Shown: positions 1-9,334 of the stretch, piece after piece
Layout: each line of letters starts with the position of its first letter
How positions within the stretch are numbered: the first letter of the stretch is position 1
NCBI RefSeq assembly: GCF_009742725.1
Contig: NZ_WPHG01000007.1
Span: 62,001-126,000, forward strand
Source: Nitratireductor arenosus
Lineage (GTDB): Bacteria; Pseudomonadota; Alphaproteobacteria; Rhizobiales; Rhizobiaceae
Direction: 5' to 3'
Length of the DNA stretch: 64,000 bases
Notes under the pieces: generated by a model
What the model was told of the DNA's origin: nothing
Database searches by the model: none
What the model saw: only the letters and a program-made list of their open reading frames with translations
Made by a program: the position numbers and the translations under genes

Positions 1-353
1 GCCCAGCGCAGCGCTTCGAAGGCGACGAACAGAGCGAGGACCGCGATATGGAGCGGATAGATCCGGCCGATCCGCAGAATGACGAAGCGCATGTAGTCGA
101 CGCCGTCGGCCAGCTTGGCACCATATCCATGGGCGATCACGAAGCCCGACAACACGAAGAAATAGTCGACGAACAGATAGGCGTTACGCACAAACGGGCT
201 TTCGCCGATCGGGCCGGATACCGGAAAATGCATGATCGCCACGAGCAGCGCGCAGATGCCGCGCCATGAATCGAGAGTTTCCAGCCGAACATTGCCCTTG
301 GCCGCGTTGCGATGTGCCGCCCTGATACGCGCCACCATGTCGTTCTGGTTCAT
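1..353 (-). CDS. Acyltransferase 3 family protein, N-terminal part (gene runs off the left edge)
   Basis: Translating the minus strand from the ATG at 353 gives an open frame to the window edge (117 codons). It contains LDSWRGICALLVAIMHF at about residues 26-42, then FVDYFFVLSGFVIAHGYG and RIGRIYPLH. These are the opening blocks of the acyltransferase 3 (OafA/OpgC-like) family: integral membrane enzymes that O-acylate surface or periplasmic glycans. The first two membrane helices are visible; the rest lies outside the window. The substrate cannot be told. No operon link to the next gene is evident (108 bp gap, same strand). Confidence 0.85.
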   Translation of the reverse strand, partial: MNQNDMVARIRAAHRNAAKGNVRLETLDSWRGICALLVAIMHFPVSGPIGESPFVRNAYLFVDYFFVLSGFVIAHGYGAKLADGVDYMRFVILRIGRIYPLHIAVLALFVAFEALRW

Positions 354-461
354 TCGACCGTCGTGCTCCCTCGTTCGGGCGCGGAAATTTCGTCGCGCGC
401 CGCTGTCAATCCGAACAAAGCAAAAACCATGCCACCATCGACGGCCCGGTCGGCGGGATCG

Positions 462-1772
462 CTATCCGTAGAGCATCTGATCCTGGCGCCGGCGCAGCGC
501 GTAAAGCCGCGTGCCGGGGTCGGGCGCGGCATTGTCGGCGGTCAGCAATTCGCCCTTCCGGACCGGCTTCAACACTTTGCCGCCTTCGAGCAGGCCTACG
601 GGAAGCGCTTTCTTGGCGCGCGCGTCGGCCACCGTCATGGTGAAGGAGCGATAGCAAGTCTCGCCGATCGCGTCGAAGGTCTCGCCGGAAGCGAGATCGC
701 GCTTGGCGAGCGCGCAGACCTCGGCCACGGGGCGCGGCAGGGGCACCATGTCGGGCTTGCCGGTCAGCATGATCCGTGCCGCCGTCAGCAGCACTTCCAG
801 CGAGGTCAAATGGTAGGGCCGGAAGAAGCTGTAATAGGGACCCGTGCCGATATGCAGGTCGTCCATGCGCTCGATGATGCGCGGATGGGTCGCCTCGACG
901 ATGACGAAGACGCCCGGCGCCACCCCCTTGCCGATCGTGTAGTCGACGACGCCCTTGCGCGAAAGAATGCCACCGTCCTGCCTGGGAATGAGGACCTGGA
1001 CCATCTCGTCGCGGTCCGCGTTCGGCCCGTGCATTCCGGGAACGTCGGGCACAAGGCCGGTGGCGTTGGCGATCGCGGCCATTTCGACCATGGTCTTGGA
1101 TCCGTCGACGAACTCGACCAGCATGCGCGGGTTCATGTTGCGCCGCGTCGCCTCCGCGACATAGTCGTCCGGCACCGCGTCGTGGTTGAGCGGATTGTTC
1201 TTGCCCTTGCCGGCCGAGACGATCGAATAGCCGAGCGCGGAGGCGAATTCGATCAGCTCCATGCATGATGACGGCTCGTCGCCCGCCCCGACCGAATAGA
1301 CCACGCCCAGCCGGTCGGCCTCCTGTTTAAGCAGGCAGCCTATCGTGACGTCGGCTTCGACATTCATCATCACCAGATGCTTGCCGTGCTCCATCGCCAT
1401 CAGGTCGAAATCCGCCGCCACGCCCGGCTTGCCGGTGGCGTCGATCACCACGTCGACCAGCGGGTTGGTGACAAGCAACTCGTTGGAGGTGATCGCGATT
1501 CCGCCGGCCTCGATCGCCGCCGTGACGGCCGAAGCCGTGCCGGCCTCGCGCGCCATCGCCTCGTCGCCATAGGCGATGCGGATCGCGGCACGCGCGGTAT
1601 GCGGCCTGCGCGTCGAGATCGCGCACACCTCGATGCCGCGCATCAACATGGCCTGGGTAACCAGATCGGTGCCCATCTCGCCGGAACCGATCACGCCGAC
1701 GCGCACAGGCCGGCCTTCATCCGCCCGCCGCGCGAGGTCACGGGCCAGACCGGTAAGAGCGACATTGGTCAT
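462..1772 (-). CDS. Homoserine dehydrogenase-like oxidoreductase with C-terminal SAF domain
   Basis: 436 aa from the ATG at 1772; an in-frame ATG at 1781 is possible, but GGGAA lies at a better distance from 1772. The N-terminus carries a Rossmann fold (RVGVIGSGEMG, about residues 22-32) and the middle resembles the homoserine-dehydrogenase catalytic region (VGAGDEPSSCMELIEFA). The C-terminal 70 or so residues (LPVGLLEGGKVLKPVRKGELLTADN broken here only for length) look like a SAF domain. This is the COG4091 type of predicted dehydrogenase, cytosolic and NAD(P)-dependent. The true substrate is not known to me and the neighbours give no pathway, so I do not call it a threonine-pathway enzyme. 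Confidence 0.8.
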   Translation of the reverse strand: MTNVALTGLARDLARRADEGRPVRVGVIGSGEMGTDLVTQAMLMRGIEVCAISTRRPHTARAAIRIAYGDEAMAREAGTASAVTAAIEAGGIAITSNELLVTNPLVDVVIDATGKPGVAADFDLMAMEHGKHLVMMNVEADVTIGCLLKQEADRLGVVYSVGAGDEPSSCMELIEFASALGYSIVSAGKGKNNPLNHDAVPDDYVAEATRRNMNPRMLVEFVDGSKTMVEMAAIANATGLVPDVPGMHGPNADRDEMVQVLIPRQDGGILSRKGVVDYTIGKGVAPGVFVIVEATHPRIIERMDDLHIGTGPYYSFFRPYHLTSLEVLLTAARIMLTGKPDMVPLPRPVAEVCALAKRDLASGETFDAIGETCYRSFTMTVADARAKKALPVGLLEGGKVLKPVRKGELLTADNAAPDPGTRLYALRRRQDQMLYG

Positions 1773-2049
1773 GGACGGCATTTTCCCGCAAGCTTCGGTG
1801 GGCGGAGCTAGTAAACCCCATGCCGACAATGTCAATCATCGCGCTGGCATCGCGCTGGCGCTGGCGCGCTTCATGCCCGTCCTGCGCATGTCTTGCAATT
1901 TTAGGTGTCTATAAAACAGTTGATGCACCAAATACGAGAAAAAATTGGTTCGATTCAGGCGTTTGTGCCAAAACCCCGTTCAAGATTGCTTAAAACTTTT
2001 CCTTTCAAAGTCTGCTGCGAAATTCATCGTTTCGCAGGGATACCAATTC

Positions 2050-4074
2050 ATGAACCCGAAGTCCCGCAAGGCGCCGCTTGCCCGCGCCTTCAAGATCCTG
2101 GTCGTGCTCAACTGTGTCTGTCTCACAGCCCTGGCCGGCGCGTTTTTCTATCAAAGCAACGCACAATCGGACGCGCGCGCGGCCTATCAGGTCCAGCATG
2201 CCTCCTATCTGCTCGCCGACGAGTTCCGTCAGAGTTCCGACGACCTCACCCGCCTGGTGCGCACCTATGCCGCGACCGGCAACGCCAAATATGAAAAATG
2301 GTATTTTGACGTCGTGGCGATGCGCGACGGCACGCTTGCGCGACCGCAATCCCCGCATCGCATCTATTGGGACCTGATCCTGGAGGAGGGTCAGAAGCCG
2401 CGACCGGACGGCGAGCAGAAACCCCTGCTGCAATCGATGATGGACGCCGGCTTCGCCAAGGCCGAACTTGACCTCCTGGCCGAAGCCAAGAAGCGCTCCG
2501 ACGCCCTCATCCAGCTCGAAGTTCGGGCGATGGATGCGGTCAAGGGCAAGGGTACCGTCAGCGGTCAACCGGACCTGAAGCTTGCCGGCGACCTGCTTTA
2601 TTCCGCCGACTATCATCAAGCGAAAGCCTCGGTGATGCAGCCAGTCGACGCCTTTTTCACCGCGATCGAGGACCGTACCGCCGCCCGCATCTCCGACGCT
2701 CAGGCGGCCGCCGCCACGGCGAGCGCGATCATGGTCGTTCTCGGCCTGCTGCTGGTCGCATCCGTCACAGCCACCGCGGTCATCCTGCAGCGCCGGGTAA
2801 TGACGCCCGTGGCCAAACTGGAAGACTGCATGAGCGCGTTGGCCTCCGGCGATCTGGGGGCGGAGGTGCCGATGGCCGACCGCGAGGACGAGATGGGTTC
2901 GATGGCCAAGACGCTGCTCGTGTTCAAGAACGCGGTGTCGGGCATGCAGTCGGCCGAGGAGGCCGAAGAGCAGCGGCAGTTGATAGAGCGCGAACGGAAC
3001 GAAAACGACCAACGCAAGGCGCGCGAGGCGGCTGACGACCAGACCGTCATCTCCGGGCTCGCCGACGGGCTCAAGCAGCTCGCCAACGGCAATCTCGGCT
3101 ATCGGATCACCGAGGAATTCGCGCCCAAGGCGAGGCAGCTCAAGGACGACTTCAACACCGCCATCGCCGGTCTCGAGGAAACGATGTCGACGATTTCGGG
3201 ATCGGCCGCCGGCATCCGCACCGGCACCGGCGAAATCAGCCAGGCGGCCGACGATCTGTCGCGGCGCACGGAGCAGCAGGCGGCGAGCCTCGAGGAAACG
3301 GCCGCGGCGCTCGGCGAAGTGACCGAGACGGTGAACAGGACGGCCGATTCGGCCAAGCAGGCGGCGACCCTGACGACCCGGGCCCGTGGCAATACGGAAA
3401 AATCCGGCGGCGTGATGCGCGAGGCGGTCGGGGCGATGGGCGAGATCGAGAAGTCTTCCGAGCAGATCGGCCAGATCATCGGCGTGATCGACGAAATCGC
3501 CTTCCAGACCAACCTTTTGGCGCTCAATGCCGGGGTCGAGGCGGCGCGCGCCGGCGACGCCGGCAAGGGCTTCGCGGTCGTCGCCCAGGAGGTGCGCGCG
3601 CTCGCCCAGCGCTCGGCCGAGGCCGCCAAGGAAATCAAGGCGCTGATCTCGGCATCCAGCGAACAGGTCGGCCGCGGCGTGGAACTCGTCGGCCAGACCG
3701 GAACGGCGCTCGAACAGATATTGGCCGAAGTGGTGGAGATCGCCGGGCTGATGTCGGGCATCGCCGGTTCCGCGCAGGAACAGGCCACCGGCCTGAGCGA
3801 GGTGAACACGGCCATCGCCCAGATGGACCAGGTTACCCAGCAGAACGCGGCGATGGTCGAGGAATCGACCGCCGCCAGCCATTCGCTCGCCAAGGAAGCC
3901 GAGCAGCTCGAAAGGCTGGTCGCGCATTTTAAGCTCGGCGAGGCCGCAAAAACGACCGCGAGACGAGCGGACAGGCACGCACCGGTCGTGACGCTGAGGA
4001 CACCGTCGAGCGGACAGCGCCATTCCGCCGTGACCGCCGCCCAGCCGGAAGCCGACGGCTGGGAAGAATTCTGA
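2050..4074 (+). CDS. Methyl-accepting chemotaxis protein
   Basis: 674 aa from the ATG at 2050, preceded by GCAGGGA. Order of parts: short cytoplasmic tail, TM1 (about 14-34), periplasmic helical sensor (about 35-222), TM2 (about 225-246), HAMP (247-300), a second HAMP-like segment (about 370-430), and the signalling hairpin (about 430-640). The tip contains [15 protein letters not shown], close to the family consensus but with AG where AA is usual. The last five residues are GWEEF, which fits the xWxxF tether for CheR/CheB seen in high-abundance receptors such as Tar and Tsr. No che genes are nearby, so it is an orphan receptor; the ligand is unknown. A clear terminator follows. Confidence 0.95.
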   Translation: MNPKSRKAPLARAFKILVVLNCVCLTALAGAFFYQSNAQSDARAAYQVQHASYLLADEFRQSSDDLTRLVRTYAATGNAKYEKWYFDVVAMRDGTLARPQSPHRIYWDLILEEGQKPRPDGEQKPLLQSMMDAGFAKAELDLLAEAKKRSDALIQLEVRAMDAVKGKGTVSGQPDLKLAGDLLYSADYHQAKASVMQPVDAFFTAIEDRTAARISDAQAAAATASAIMVVLGLLLVASVTATAVILQRRVMTPVAKLEDCMSALASGDLGAEVPMADREDEMGSMAKTLLVFKNAVSGMQSAEEAEEQRQLIERERNENDQRKAREAADDQTVISGLADGLKQLANGNLGYRITEEFAPKARQLKDDFNTAIAGLEETMSTISGSAAGIRTGTGEISQAADDLSRRTEQQAASLEETAAALGEVTETVNRTADSAKQAATLTTRARGNTEKSGGVMREAVGAMGEIEKSSEQIGQIIGVIDEIAFQTNLLALNAGVEAARAGDAGKGFAVVAQEVRALAQRSAEAAKEIKALISASSEQVGRGVELVGQTGTALEQILAEVVEIAGLMSGIAGSAQEQATGLSEVNTAIAQMDQVTQQNAAMVEESTAASHSLAKEAEQLERLVAHFKLGEAAKTTARRADRHAPVVTLRTPSSGQRHSAVTAAQPEADGWEEF

Positions 4075-4100
4075 TCCGTTCCGGAACAAGTCGCTCGGAA

Positions 4101-4133
4101 AAGCCGGCACCGCCGAATGGTGCCGGCTTTTTT
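4101..4133 (+). terminator. Rho-independent terminator of the chemoreceptor gene
   Basis: Perfect 11-bp stem (AAGCCGGCACC, 7-nt loop, GGTGCCGGCTT) running into a T tract at 4128-4133, starting 27 bp after the chemoreceptor stop codon. Confidence 0.93.
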
Positions 4134-4163
4134 GTGTCCCGGCACGCCGCGATCGGGCTCGGG

Positions 4164-4673
4164 TCAGATATCGACCGAAAGGCCGAACGGCGTGCCCTCG
4201 AAGGCATCGGCGCCGCGACCGATCGAGCGCACCGCCTCGACCATGCGCCCGTCGCGCCCCAGAAGGTCGTCGGCCAGCGCGACCAGCCGGATATTTGGGG
4301 TCGCGGAGGGCGAAAGCCGGCGCAATGTGCGGGCGAGTTCGGCTTCGCCGCGCGTAGGCGCCAATGCGGCGGCGATGATGTAGGCGGAGGCGGTGGAGCG
4401 CGAAATGCCGGCGAAGCAGTTGATCACAAGTGGCGCGGCGCGATCCCAGCCCCGGCCGAATTCGATCAGGCTTTCAACATGCGCGCTGGCCGGCGCCACC
4501 ATGTCGGGCGCCTCCTCGACAATGTCGTGCATCGACAGCAAAAGGTGCTGATCGGCGGCGATCGGCGCCGGCCGGTCGAACGGGGTGCCGTGTTTGAGCA
4601 GCGTCAAAAGCCGGCGCGCACCGGTCGTGACGATCGTATCGTCGAGCCGCGAGAGTGGACAGACCCAGATCAT
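4164..4673 (-). CDS. Dual-specificity/tyrosine phosphatase-like protein, cobalamin-cluster associated
   Basis: 169 aa from the ATG at 4673, which overlaps the TGA of the upstream cobD gene (ATGA), so the two are probably translationally coupled. The P-loop NCFAGISRS (residues 85-93) carries the catalytic Cys86 and Arg of the CX5R phosphatases, but the usual His before the Cys is Asn. A candidate general acid is Asp50 (SMHD). Small phosphatases of this kind recur beside cobalamin genes in rhizobia. A role in dephosphorylating a nucleotide-loop intermediate is inference; a protein phosphatase role is equally open. Confidence 0.75.
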   Translation of the reverse strand: MIWVCPLSRLDDTIVTTGARRLLTLLKHGTPFDRPAPIAADQHLLLSMHDIVEEAPDMVAPASAHVESLIEFGRGWDRAAPLVINCFAGISRSTASAYIIAAALAPTRGEAELARTLRRLSPSATPNIRLVALADDLLGRDGRMVEAVRSIGRGADAFEGTPFGLSVDI

Positions 4674-5734
4674 CGTTTCTCCGCCTCTTTGGCCGGATCG
4701 GCAGGCTGGTTTCGCGCGGACCAGGCTGCAAGCGCGGCCTCGAGCCTCGGCCAGGCGTCGTCGCCGGGCAGGCCGATCCGCAGACACTCCGGCCGGCCTT
4801 CGAACCGGCGCGTGAATATGCCCGCAGCGCCCAGCCAAGCAAACAGGTCCGGCGCGGCCGGATAGCGCACGAAGGCAAAAAGCGGTGTTCCGCCGCTAGG
4901 CTCGATCCCGGCTGCGGCAAGCAATGCATCGAGACGCGCGCGCTCGGCCCGCAACCGGGCGCGCATCCGCGTCTGCCAGGCCCCGTCTTCCAGCGCTCGC
5001 AGGCCGATCTCGAGCGCCGGACCGGAGACCGCCCAGGGCCCAAGCGTGGCGGCCAATCCGGCCGTCAGGTCCGGCGCGCCGAGCGCGAAGCCGAGCCTGA
5101 TACCGGCAAGGCCGAAGAATTTCCCGAACGAGCGCAGGACGACGACCCCGCCTGCCCCGCAGCCACCGGCGAGACTATGCTCGGCGGGCCCGACATCCAT
5201 GAACGCCTCGTCGACGACCAGCAGCCCGCCTTTGGCGCGCATATGGCCGGCAAGCGCGAGCAGGGTTTTGCGCGCAACAGAGCGGCCGTCCGGATTGTTC
5301 GGATTGACGATGACGGCGAGGTCGGCGTCAAACAACGCGTCGACGGACGACACCTCCTCGACCGCGTGGCCGGCAAGGCGCGCGCAACGCGCATGTTCGG
5401 CATAAGTCGGTCCGAGCACCCGGGCGCGGCCGGCAGGGACCTGCCGCATTACCAGCGGCAGCAAGGCCTGGGTTCCGGGCGCCGGTACGACGGCGACATC
5501 TGGCCCGGCGCGATAGGCGCCGGCGGCGACCGCCGCCAGTTCGGCGATCCGGCCCGGCTCGGGCAGGCGCGAAAAAGCGGTGGCCGGCAGGTCGAAAAGC
5601 GGATAGGCGTGCGGGTTGATGCCGGTCGACAGGTCGACCCACGGCTGCGGCGCGTCGGCAAACAGCGCCCTTGCCGCGTCGAGGCTGCCGCCATGATCGG
5701 AAACCGCGGTTTTTTCAGCCCGTTGCAACGCCAT
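4670..5734 (-). CDS. cobD: Threonine-phosphate decarboxylase (CobD; CobC in P. denitrificans naming)
   Basis: 354 aa from the ATG at 5734; an ATG at 5746 (MDKN) is a second possibility. It is a fold-type I PLP enzyme of the aspartate aminotransferase superfamily: DLSTGINPH at the start, NPNNPDG (144-150), VDEAFMD (174-180), and RSFGKFFGLAG with the Schiff-base lysine K205. It decarboxylates L-threonine phosphate to (R)-1-amino-2-propanol phosphate, the linker of the nucleotide loop. Its start codon overlaps that of the divergent cbiB gene by two bases, and its stop overlaps the start of the phosphatase gene. Confidence 0.93.
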   Translation of the reverse strand: MALQRAEKTAVSDHGGSLDAARALFADAPQPWVDLSTGINPHAYPLFDLPATAFSRLPEPGRIAELAAVAAGAYRAGPDVAVVPAPGTQALLPLVMRQVPAGRARVLGPTYAEHARCARLAGHAVEEVSSVDALFDADLAVIVNPNNPDGRSVARKTLLALAGHMRAKGGLLVVDEAFMDVGPAEHSLAGGCGAGGVVVLRSFGKFFGLAGIRLGFALGAPDLTAGLAATLGPWAVSGPALEIGLRALEDGAWQTRMRARLRAERARLDALLAAAGIEPSGGTPLFAFVRYPAAPDLFAWLGAAGIFTRRFEGRPECLRIGLPGDDAWPRLEAALAAWSARNQPADPAKEAEKR

Positions 5735-6710
5735 GTTCTTGTCCATCGCCTTTCTGTCGCTGCTTGTCGAGCGCGCCACCGGCTATCCCGACCGCCTGTT
5801 TACGGCGATCGGTCATCCGGTGACCTGGATCGGCGCGCTGATCGAGCGTCTCGACCGGCGCTGGAACCGGAAGACGGACAGCACGGCGCGTCGTCGACAA
5901 GCCGGTTTGGCTGCGCTGGTGACGATTGCAGCGCTCGCCGGCGGCGCCGGGCTGGGCCTGCAGGCGCTGCTTATGACCCTGCCCGCTTCCATAGCCCTCG
6001 CGCTCGCTGCCTGCCTGGCGGCAACGCTGATCGCGCAAAAAAGCCTCGACGATCATGTCGCGATCGTCGCCAGCGCGCTGGAAAGCAGCGGTCTTGACGC
6101 CGGACGGGCGGCGGTGTCGCAGATTGTCGGGCGCGATCCCGACACGCTCGACAGGGCCGGGGTGAGCCGCGCGGCGATCGAGAGCCTGGCGGAAAACTTC
6201 TCCGACGGCGTCACCGCGCCGGTTTTCTGGCTCGCGCTTGCCGGCCTGCCGGGGATCGCGATCTATAAGGCGGTCAACACGGCCGATTCGATGATCGGCC
6301 ATCGCACACCGCGCCACGAAGCCTTCGGCCGCGCCGCGGCCCGCTTCGACGATCTGATCAATCTGCCGGCCTCCCGGCTGACCGCGCTCGCGCTGGTGGC
6401 CGCGGCGGCCATTCTTCCGAACATGTCGGGCCGAGACGCCTGGCGGGCCGTCCGGCGCGACGCCAAAAATCACCGTTCGCCCAATGCCGGCTGGCCGGAG
6501 GCGGCGATGGCCGGCGCGCTCGGCCTGGCGCTTGCCGGGCCGCGCACCTATGACGGGGTTGTGGTGGACGACGCGGTGATGGGTCAAGGCGGCCGCCGAA
6601 GTGCCGACGCGAGCGATATTCGCCGTGCACTTACCCTTTACCGGTGGGCGGACGGGCTGTTGATTGTGTCGACCGGCGCGCTCGCCGTCCTTGTCAGCGG
6701 GCATTGGTGA
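5733..6710 (+). CDS. cbiB: Adenosylcobinamide-phosphate synthase (CbiB; CobD in P. denitrificans naming)
   Basis: 325 aa integral membrane protein that joins adenosylcobyric acid to aminopropanol (phosphate), the step fed by the divergent cobD. Family landmarks: [18 protein letters not shown] near the N-terminus, [17 protein letters not shown] in the middle (about 150-167) and [13 protein letters not shown] (about 179-191). The ATG at 5733 leaves exactly the usual CbiB N-terminus, so I keep it although it overlaps the cobD start codon on the other strand; its promoter must lie inside cobD. The 3' end overlaps the convergent cobQ by 17 bp. Confidence 0.95.
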   Translation: MFLSIAFLSLLVERATGYPDRLFTAIGHPVTWIGALIERLDRRWNRKTDSTARRRQAGLAALVTIAALAGGAGLGLQALLMTLPASIALALAACLAATLIAQKSLDDHVAIVASALESSGLDAGRAAVSQIVGRDPDTLDRAGVSRAAIESLAENFSDGVTAPVFWLALAGLPGIAIYKAVNTADSMIGHRTPRHEAFGRAAARFDDLINLPASRLTALALVAAAAILPNMSGRDAWRAVRRDAKNHRSPNAGWPEAAMAGALGLALAGPRTYDGVVVDDAVMGQGGRRSADASDIRRALTLYRWADGLLIVSTGALAVLVSGHW

Positions 6711-8154
6711 TCAGCCCGTCAATGTCGAGATGGGCCTCCATATGGTCGGCCAGACCGTCAAGCGCGGCCTCGACGCCGCCCTCGTAATCAAGCCCGGAGG
6801 CGGCGCCCCCGAGACGCTCCAACCAGGCCGCGCGCTGGCGATCGTCGGCGAACAGGCCGTGCACATAAGTACCGGCAACGCGGCCGTCCGGCGCGGTCGC
6901 ACCGTCGGCCCGGCCGGCGATGGTGGCGAACGGCCGCGCGGCATCGGGTCCGACGGTGACGCCGATATGCATTTCGTAGCCGTGAAAGGAGACACCGTCG
7001 GCGGTGTCGCCATGCACCTCGACCAGGGATTTTTCGCCGGTCAGGCGGGTGTCGACGTCAAGCAGGCCGAGGCCTTCGACCCGTCCGGCCGGTCCTTCGA
7101 CGCCGTCGGGATCGTCAATGGTGCGGCCGAGCATCTGGTAGCCGCCGCACAGGCCGAGCACGAAACCGCCGCGCCGACGATGCGCGGCGATATCGACATC
7201 GAAGCCGGCCGCGCGCAGGGCGGCCAGATCGGCGATCGTGGCCTTGGAACCGACCAGCAGCACGAGGTCGGTATCGCCGGGAAGCGGCATGCCCGGCCAC
7301 AACCGTGTCAACGCCACGTCGGGTTCGGCCTCGAGCGGGTCGAGATCGTCGAAATTGGAAATATGCGGCAGGATCGGCACCGCGATCTTCACCTGCCCTG
7401 TGGCGCGGCCGCGCCGGTCCTTGCCGGTCAGCGCCAGCGCGTCCTCGGCCGGCAGGCGGTTCGCATCGACAAAATGCGGCAAGAGCCCAAAGGCGGTCCA
7501 GCCAGTGCGCCTGGCGATCTCGTTGATGCCGTCGACGAACAGGGCCGGATCGCCGCGAAAACGGTTGACGAGGAACCCGACGACCAGCGCGGCGTCGGCC
7601 GGATCGATCACCGCTTTGGTGCCGACCAGGCTGGCGATGACGCCGCCCCGGTCGATATCGCCGATCACCACCACCGGCACGTCGGCGGCGCGCGCGAAGC
7701 CGAAATTGGCGATGTCGTTGGCGCGTAGATTGGTTTCGGAGGCGCTGCCGGCGCCCTCGACCAGGACGATGTCGGCCTCCTGCTTCAGACGGGCGAAACT
7801 GTCGAGCACGGCCGGCAGCAGACTGGGCTTGACGCCCTGATAGTCGGCCGCGCGCGCGGTGCCCCGGACCCGGCCCTGGACGACGATCTGTGCACCCGTC
7901 TCGCCCTGCGGCTTCAAAAGCACCGGGTTCATGTGTACGCTCGGCGCCACGCCGGCAGCGCGGGCCTGCAAGGCCTGGGCGCGGCCGATCTCGCCGCCGT
8001 CGGCGGTGACGGCGGCGTTGTTCGACATGTTCTGCGGCTTGAACGGACGCACACGCAGGCCGCGCTTCGTCAAAGCACGCGCCAGGCCGGCCACGACCAG
8101 CGTCTTGCCGACATCGGAGCCGGTGCCCTGGAACATCAGCGCGCGGGCCGTCAT
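6694..8154 (-). CDS. cobQ: Cobyric acid synthase
   Basis: 486 aa, usual size. ATP-dependent amidation of side chains b, d, e and g of adenosylcobyrinate a,c-diamide with glutamine as nitrogen donor. The N-terminal dethiobiotin-synthetase-like domain has GTGSDVGKT (10-18) and KPQNMSNNA; the C-terminal glutaminase-like domain has [10 protein letters not shown] with Cys336 and a TYVHGLF block near 434. It is the last gene of the riboswitch-controlled minus-strand arm, 34 bp after cobO, and converges on cbiB with a 17-bp overlap. Confidence 0.96.
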   Translation of the reverse strand: MTARALMFQGTGSDVGKTLVVAGLARALTKRGLRVRPFKPQNMSNNAAVTADGGEIGRAQALQARAAGVAPSVHMNPVLLKPQGETGAQIVVQGRVRGTARAADYQGVKPSLLPAVLDSFARLKQEADIVLVEGAGSASETNLRANDIANFGFARAADVPVVVIGDIDRGGVIASLVGTKAVIDPADAALVVGFLVNRFRGDPALFVDGINEIARRTGWTAFGLLPHFVDANRLPAEDALALTGKDRRGRATGQVKIAVPILPHISNFDDLDPLEAEPDVALTRLWPGMPLPGDTDLVLLVGSKATIADLAALRAAGFDVDIAAHRRRGGFVLGLCGGYQMLGRTIDDPDGVEGPAGRVEGLGLLDVDTRLTGEKSLVEVHGDTADGVSFHGYEMHIGVTVGPDAARPFATIAGRADGATAPDGRVAGTYVHGLFADDRQRAAWLERLGGAASGLDYEGGVEAALDGLADHMEAHLDIDGLITNAR

Positions 8155-8188
8155 GATGGCGTGGTCCGGGCCGGGCGGACAGGCATTG

Positions 8189-8803
8189 CTAGAACTCGAT
8201 GCCCTTTTGCGCCTTCACGCCGGCGGCGAAATGGTGCTTGACCTGGCCCATCTCGGTGACGAGGTCGGCGGCCTCCGTCAAAGCGGGCTTGGCGTTGCGG
8301 CCGGTGACGACGACATGCAGGTCGTCGCGGCGGGCCTGCAGCGTCTCCACGACCTTTTCAAGGTCGAGATAGTCGTAGCGCAAGGCGATGTTGAGCTCGT
8401 CGAGAATGACGAGGCCGATTTCGGGATCGGCCATCAGCGCCTCGGCCTTGGCCCAGGCGGCCTCGGCGGCGGCCACGTCGCGCTTCAGGTCCTGGGTCTC
8501 CCAGGTGAAGCCCTCGCCCATGGCGTACCATTCCACTTTGTCGCCGAAGGTCGAAAGCGCGTCCTTCTCACCGGTGTGCCAGGCGCCCTTGACGAACTGG
8601 ACGACGCCGACCTTGCGGCCGTGGCCGAGCATACGCAGCGCCAGTCCGAAAGCCGCCGTCGACTTGCCCTTGCCCGGGCCGGTGTTGACGATCAGCAGGC
8701 CCTTTTCGATCTTTTTCGACGCCACTTCGGCATCCTGGACGGCCTTACGCTTTTCCATCTTGGCGCGATGGCGCGCGGCCTCGGTTTCGCTGACTTGTTT
8801 CAT
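8189..8803 (-). CDS. cobO: Corrinoid adenosyltransferase CobO (cob(I)yrinic acid a,c-diamide)
   Basis: 204 aa. Transfers the 5'-deoxyadenosyl group from ATP to cob(I)yrinic acid a,c-diamide. The P-loop [10 protein letters not shown] (40-49), the VVQFVKGAW block and [14 protein letters not shown] are typical of the BtuR/CobO family, as is the basic N-terminal helix. The ATG at 8803 directly abuts the TAG of cobU (8804-8806), so translation is probably coupled. Confidence 0.97.
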   Translation of the reverse strand: MKQVSETEAARHRAKMEKRKAVQDAEVASKKIEKGLLIVNTGPGKGKSTAAFGLALRMLGHGRKVGVVQFVKGAWHTGEKDALSTFGDKVEWYAMGEGFTWETQDLKRDVAAAEAAWAKAEALMADPEIGLVILDELNIALRYDYLDLEKVVETLQARRDDLHVVVTGRNAKPALTEAADLVTEMGQVKHHFAAGVKAQKGIEF

Positions 8804-9334
8804 CTATTTCACCCGCATCGGCAGCCCGGCGACCATGAAGAGAACCTCGTCGGCCACGGCGGCGACCGCCTGGTTGAGGCGCCCGGCCGCGTCGCGAAAA
8901 CGGCGGGCGAGCGCATTGTCCGGCACGATACCGAGACCGACCTCGTTGGCGACCGCGACCCAAAGACCGCGCGGGGCGGCAAGGGCGGCGACCAGACGGG
9001 CGGTCTCGGCCTCCACGTCCCGGCCGGCCAGCATCTGGTTCGACAACCACAAGGTCAGGCAGTCGACCAGAACCGGCCCGCCGGCCTCCGGCGTGGCCAA
9101 CGCCCCGACCAGATCGAGCGGCGCATCGTGCGTCGACCAGCGCCGGTCGCGCCGGGCCCGGTGTATGGCGATGCGCTCGCTCATTTCGGCATCGAATGCC
9201 TGCGCGGTCGCCAGGTAGGCCCAGGGTGGCGGCTGCGCCTCGATGCGTTTTTCCGCGTGCGCGCTCTTGCCGGAACGCGCACCGCCAAGCACCAGGATCA
9301 GCCGCCCTTTGTCAGGCAAAGCGCGTCCGCGCAT
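8804..9334 (-). CDS. cobU: Adenosylcobinamide kinase / adenosylcobinamide-phosphate guanylyltransferase (CobU; CobP)
   Basis: 176 aa from the ATG at 9334; the longer frame upstream is only the cbtA gene read in another frame. Bifunctional: phosphorylates adenosylcobinamide, then activates it with GTP via a guanylyl-histidine intermediate. P-loop LGGARSGKS (16-24), the AIHRARRDRRW block with the likely guanylylated His, and VDCLTLWLSNQ are diagnostic. The start lies 23 bp inside the end of cbtA, and the stop touches the cobO start. Confidence 0.94.
   Translation of the reverse strand: MRGRALPDKGRLILVLGGARSGKSAHAEKRIEAQPPPWAYLATAQAFDAEMSERIAIHRARRDRRWSTHDAPLDLVGALATPEAGGPVLVDCLTLWLSNQMLAGRDVEAETARLVAALAAPRGLWVAVANEVGLGIVPDNALARRFRDAAGRLNQAVAAVADEVLFMVAGLPMRVK

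Noticed and set aside
312-1268. Long plus-strand frame opposite the SAF-domain dehydrogenase
   Set aside because: Antisense shadow of a well-conserved gene in GC-rich DNA; its product is Arg/Gly/His-rich with no motif.
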